DNA of 6,364 nt from Microcaldota archaeon (GTDB taxonomy: Archaea > Micrarchaeota > Micrarchaeia > Norongarragalinales > UBA97), in contig JACRGG010000068.1 in assembly GCA_016217775.1 (NCBI GenBank), positions 1 through 6,364 on the forward strand, given 5' to 3'. The translations under genes and the position numbers were made by a program. Position 1 is the stretch's first letter. Each line of letters starts with the position of its first letter. The notes under the pieces were generated by a model. It saw only the letters and a list, made by a program, of their open reading frames with translations. It did no database searches and was not told where the DNA came from. Positions 5,013 to 6,364 of this stretch are shown here, piece by piece.

Positions 5013-5585
5013 ATGCAGGAAAACAACGAACACGCGCAAGAGCGGGAAGTCGAGAATCCGTTTGAGCAAATCAACGCCAGTTTTGGGCTCAACTTAAACT
5101 ACTTTTTCTTCCCGGGAGTAATCCTGCACGAGCTCGCCCACGTGCTGGGCTGTTTGTTGGCTGGAGTGCGCGTTGGCAAAGTAGTACTGTGGTCAAGCTG
5201 GGGCGGAATGGTCGTCCACGGGAGGGCCAACTCGGTTAACTCAATGCTCATTTCGATAATGCCGTTTCTAGTGAACAACGCGGTAGGAGTATTGTTTTAC
5301 TATCTTTCGAAAAACGAGGGCGACGCGCTTTCCTCACTAATTTACTTATGGCTCGGGTTTAGCTTCATTATTTACGCTTTTCCAAGCTCGCACGACTTGC
5401 GAAACTCTCGGAGTGCGGTAAAACGATTTGCGCAAAACAGGTTGAAAAGCGCGCTGCAGTTTATTCTCCTCATTTTCGCGCCCGCATTGTGGCTAGTGCA
5501 GTTGGTACTGGAATTGCACAGAATGGTTTTCTCCAGCGCCTTGGGGAGAATAATTTGGGCGGTTTTATTGTACCTAATTTTTTAA
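5013..5585 (+). CDS. putative membrane zinc metalloprotease (HExxH, site-2-protease-like)
   Basis: This 190-residue membrane protein carries HELAH at residues 39-43 inside its first hydrophobic segment, in the context FFPGVILHELAHVLGCLLAG. HExxH supplies two zinc ligands and the catalytic glutamate, and its place within a membrane helix is typical of M50-like and related intramembrane metalloproteases. YAFPSSHDLRN (121-131) follows the third hydrophobic segment; D128 may be the third ligand, as conserved P-S-x-x-D motifs occur in related archaeal proteins. Hydrophobic segments lie at about 29-50, 78-98, 106-124, 146-168 and 175-190. The first 25 residues are acidic and probably cytoplasmic. 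It is short compared with classical site-2 proteases and has no PDZ or CBS domain. The substrate is unknown. The gene appears to be transcribed alone. Confidence 0.75.
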   Translation: MQENNEHAQEREVENPFEQINASFGLNLNYFFFPGVILHELAHVLGCLLAGVRVGKVVLWSSWGGMVVHGRANSVNSMLISIMPFLVNNAVGVLFYYLSKNEGDALSSLIYLWLGFSFIIYAFPSSHDLRNSRSAVKRFAQNRLKSALQFILLIFAPALWLVQLVLELHRMVFSSALGRIIWAVLLYLIF

Positions 5586-5600
5586 ACAGTTTAGGAAAAC

Positions 5601-5647
5601 AGTTAACCCCACAAACTAAAGGCTTTTAAATAATCGTGGGGTTAACT
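5601..5647. promoter_or_regulatory. 12-bp perfect dyad bracketing the fic promoter, candidate operator
   Basis: AGTTAACCCCAC (5601-5612) and GTGGGGTTAACT (5636-5647) are exact reverse complements, separated by 23 bases that contain the TATA element. The left arm covers the BRE side and the right arm lies between the TATA box and the start codon, so a protein bound to both arms would block promoter binding or RNA polymerase. Each arm also holds the palindrome GTTAAC. The repeat begins 15 bases after the stop of the metalloprotease gene. A terminator is an alternative, but no T-run follows the right arm and the start codon comes seven bases later. Confidence 0.65.
5623..5634 (+). promoter_or_regulatory. 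TATA box of the Fic gene (leaderless)
   Basis: CTTTTAAATAAT is a good archaeal TATA element centred about 26 bases before the ATG at 5654, so the transcript probably starts at or close to the start codon. It lies between the two arms of a 12-base inverted repeat. Confidence 0.65.
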
Positions 5648-5653
5648 AGCAAT

Positions 5654-6364
5654 ATGGCTTATTTTTCTACCAAAAATATAAAAGGACGCGATTACCTCTA
5701 CGCAGTGCAGTCGGTGCGAATGCCCGGCGGGAGAGTGGCTAAGTTGAGCAAGCTGGTTAAAAACAAGGGAGAGGCGCGAAGACTGAATGGGTTTTTTGAG
5801 CGCAAGAAGCTGGAGCTTTTCTCCAAAAACGCGGGAAGGCTTGAATTAAGCGGCGTTCACGACGAGAACGCGGTTGAGAAAATGGAGGCAATGCGCCTCG
5901 AGTACCAGAATATCTTGAGAAAACTCTCGCAAAACCAGCGAAAGGACTTGTTCGACAGCTTTACGGTGAACTTTACTTACGAGTCCAACGCATTGGAGGG
6001 AAACTCGCTTACGCTAAGGCAAGTTGCGATAGTAATCCACGAAAACGCTTCGATAAAGGACAAAGACTTGCGCGAAATTTACGAGACTAGAAACGCCAGG
6101 AGAGTAGTCGACTTGATTCTCAAGAAGAAACTGCGGGCGACGCAAGACGGCATTAAGAAAATGCACTCGATGCTAGTCGCGGATATGGGGATAGAAAAAG
6201 GGTACAAAAAACTCCCGAATTACCTGCACCGAAGGCAAGTCATCACTACGCTTCCGGAAGAAGTCGGGAAGGAAATGAATGAATTGCTCGAGTGGCTTGC
6301 GCAAAGCAAGGGAAAAATCCATCCGCTTCAGCTTGCGGCGCAGTTCCACGGAAGATTCGAGCAA
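5654..6364 (+). CDS. Fic-family protein, probable AMP-transferase (C-terminus missing)
   Basis: Direct translation from the ATG at 5654 gives 237 residues open to the window edge. Residues 1-40 form a small strand-rich basic domain (GRDYLYAVQSVRMPGGRVAK) found before Fic domains in archaeal proteins. Residues about 103-125 contain YESNALEGNSLTL, the S-x-x-x-E-G-N inhibitory helix of Fic proteins, with S111, E115, G116 and N117; E115 is the residue that in this family blocks productive ATP binding. The sequence stops at HPLQLAAQFHGRFEQ, which in the family is followed at once by the HPFxDGNGR catalytic motif, so that motif should begin in the bases just to the right. Fic proteins usually transfer AMP from ATP to target side chains. 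The inhibitory helix inside the same chain points to self-inhibition. A dyad over the promoter suggests tight transcriptional control. Confidence 0.85.
   Translation, partial: MAYFSTKNIKGRDYLYAVQSVRMPGGRVAKLSKLVKNKGEARRLNGFFERKKLELFSKNAGRLELSGVHDENAVEKMEAMRLEYQNILRKLSQNQRKDLFDSFTVNFTYESNALEGNSLTLRQVAIVIHENASIKDKDLREIYETRNARRVVDLILKKKLRATQDGIKKMHSMLVADMGIEKGYKKLPNYLHRRQVITTLPEEVGKEMNELLEWLAQSKGKIHPLQLAAQFHGRFEQ

Noticed and set aside
5584..5604. AAACAGTT direct repeat (5584-5591 and 5597-5604) as part of the Fic operator
   Set aside because: The first copy overlaps the stop codon of the preceding gene and the repeat is short and A-rich. The 12-base inverted arms explain the region better.

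Overview
The window looks archaeal. It carries an archaeal-type ribosomal protein L10e (uL16) gene and a TrmB-family regulator. Several genes have a purine-rich BRE and an A/T-rich TATA element about 25-30 bases before the start codon, the spacing expected of leaderless archaeal transcripts. Base composition is moderate. The mix of a transport gene, small toxin-like modules and unrecognised small proteins would suit a small-genome archaeon, possibly of the DPANN group, but the lineage cannot be fixed from this sequence.

Layout. (1) 1-1836: a substrate-binding protein of the nitrate/sulfonate/taurine (SsuA/NMT1) class runs leftward off the window edge and is divergent from a TrmB-type regulator. 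A perfect 7-bp dyad lies between them, next to the regulator's TATA box. (2) 1837-3211: a two-gene operon with a 4-base start/stop overlap. A winged-helix protein resembling AbiEi antitoxins is followed by a DNA polymerase beta-like nucleotidyltransferase resembling AbiEii toxins, so this is a candidate type IV toxin-antitoxin pair. A 14-bp imperfect dyad lies upstream of its leaderless promoter. (3) 3212-4058: L10e on the minus strand, convergent with the toxin-like gene, with an unusual tail of about 60 residues rich in Ala, Pro, Glu and Lys. (4) 4059-4942: a small ORF with a good Shine-Dalgarno site, then a 108-base foldback element, then an ORF with no normal start codon. Removing 110 bases (the element plus one copy of a flanking GG) joins the two ORFs in frame into a 194-residue protein. 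This is the most striking observation here. (5) 5013-5585: a small membrane protein with an HExxH zinc-protease motif. (6) 5601-6364: a Fic-family protein cut off by the right edge just before its expected catalytic motif. Its TATA box lies between two perfect 12-base inverted arms, a strong candidate operator.

The genes do not form one pathway. Region 1 is plausibly a self-contained uptake system with its own regulator. Regions 2 and 6 are stress or defence-type modules with their own promoter-linked dyads. Regions 4 and 5 are of unknown role. The two edge-truncated genes (1-973 minus and 5654-6364 plus) were read by direct translation and are open to the window boundaries.
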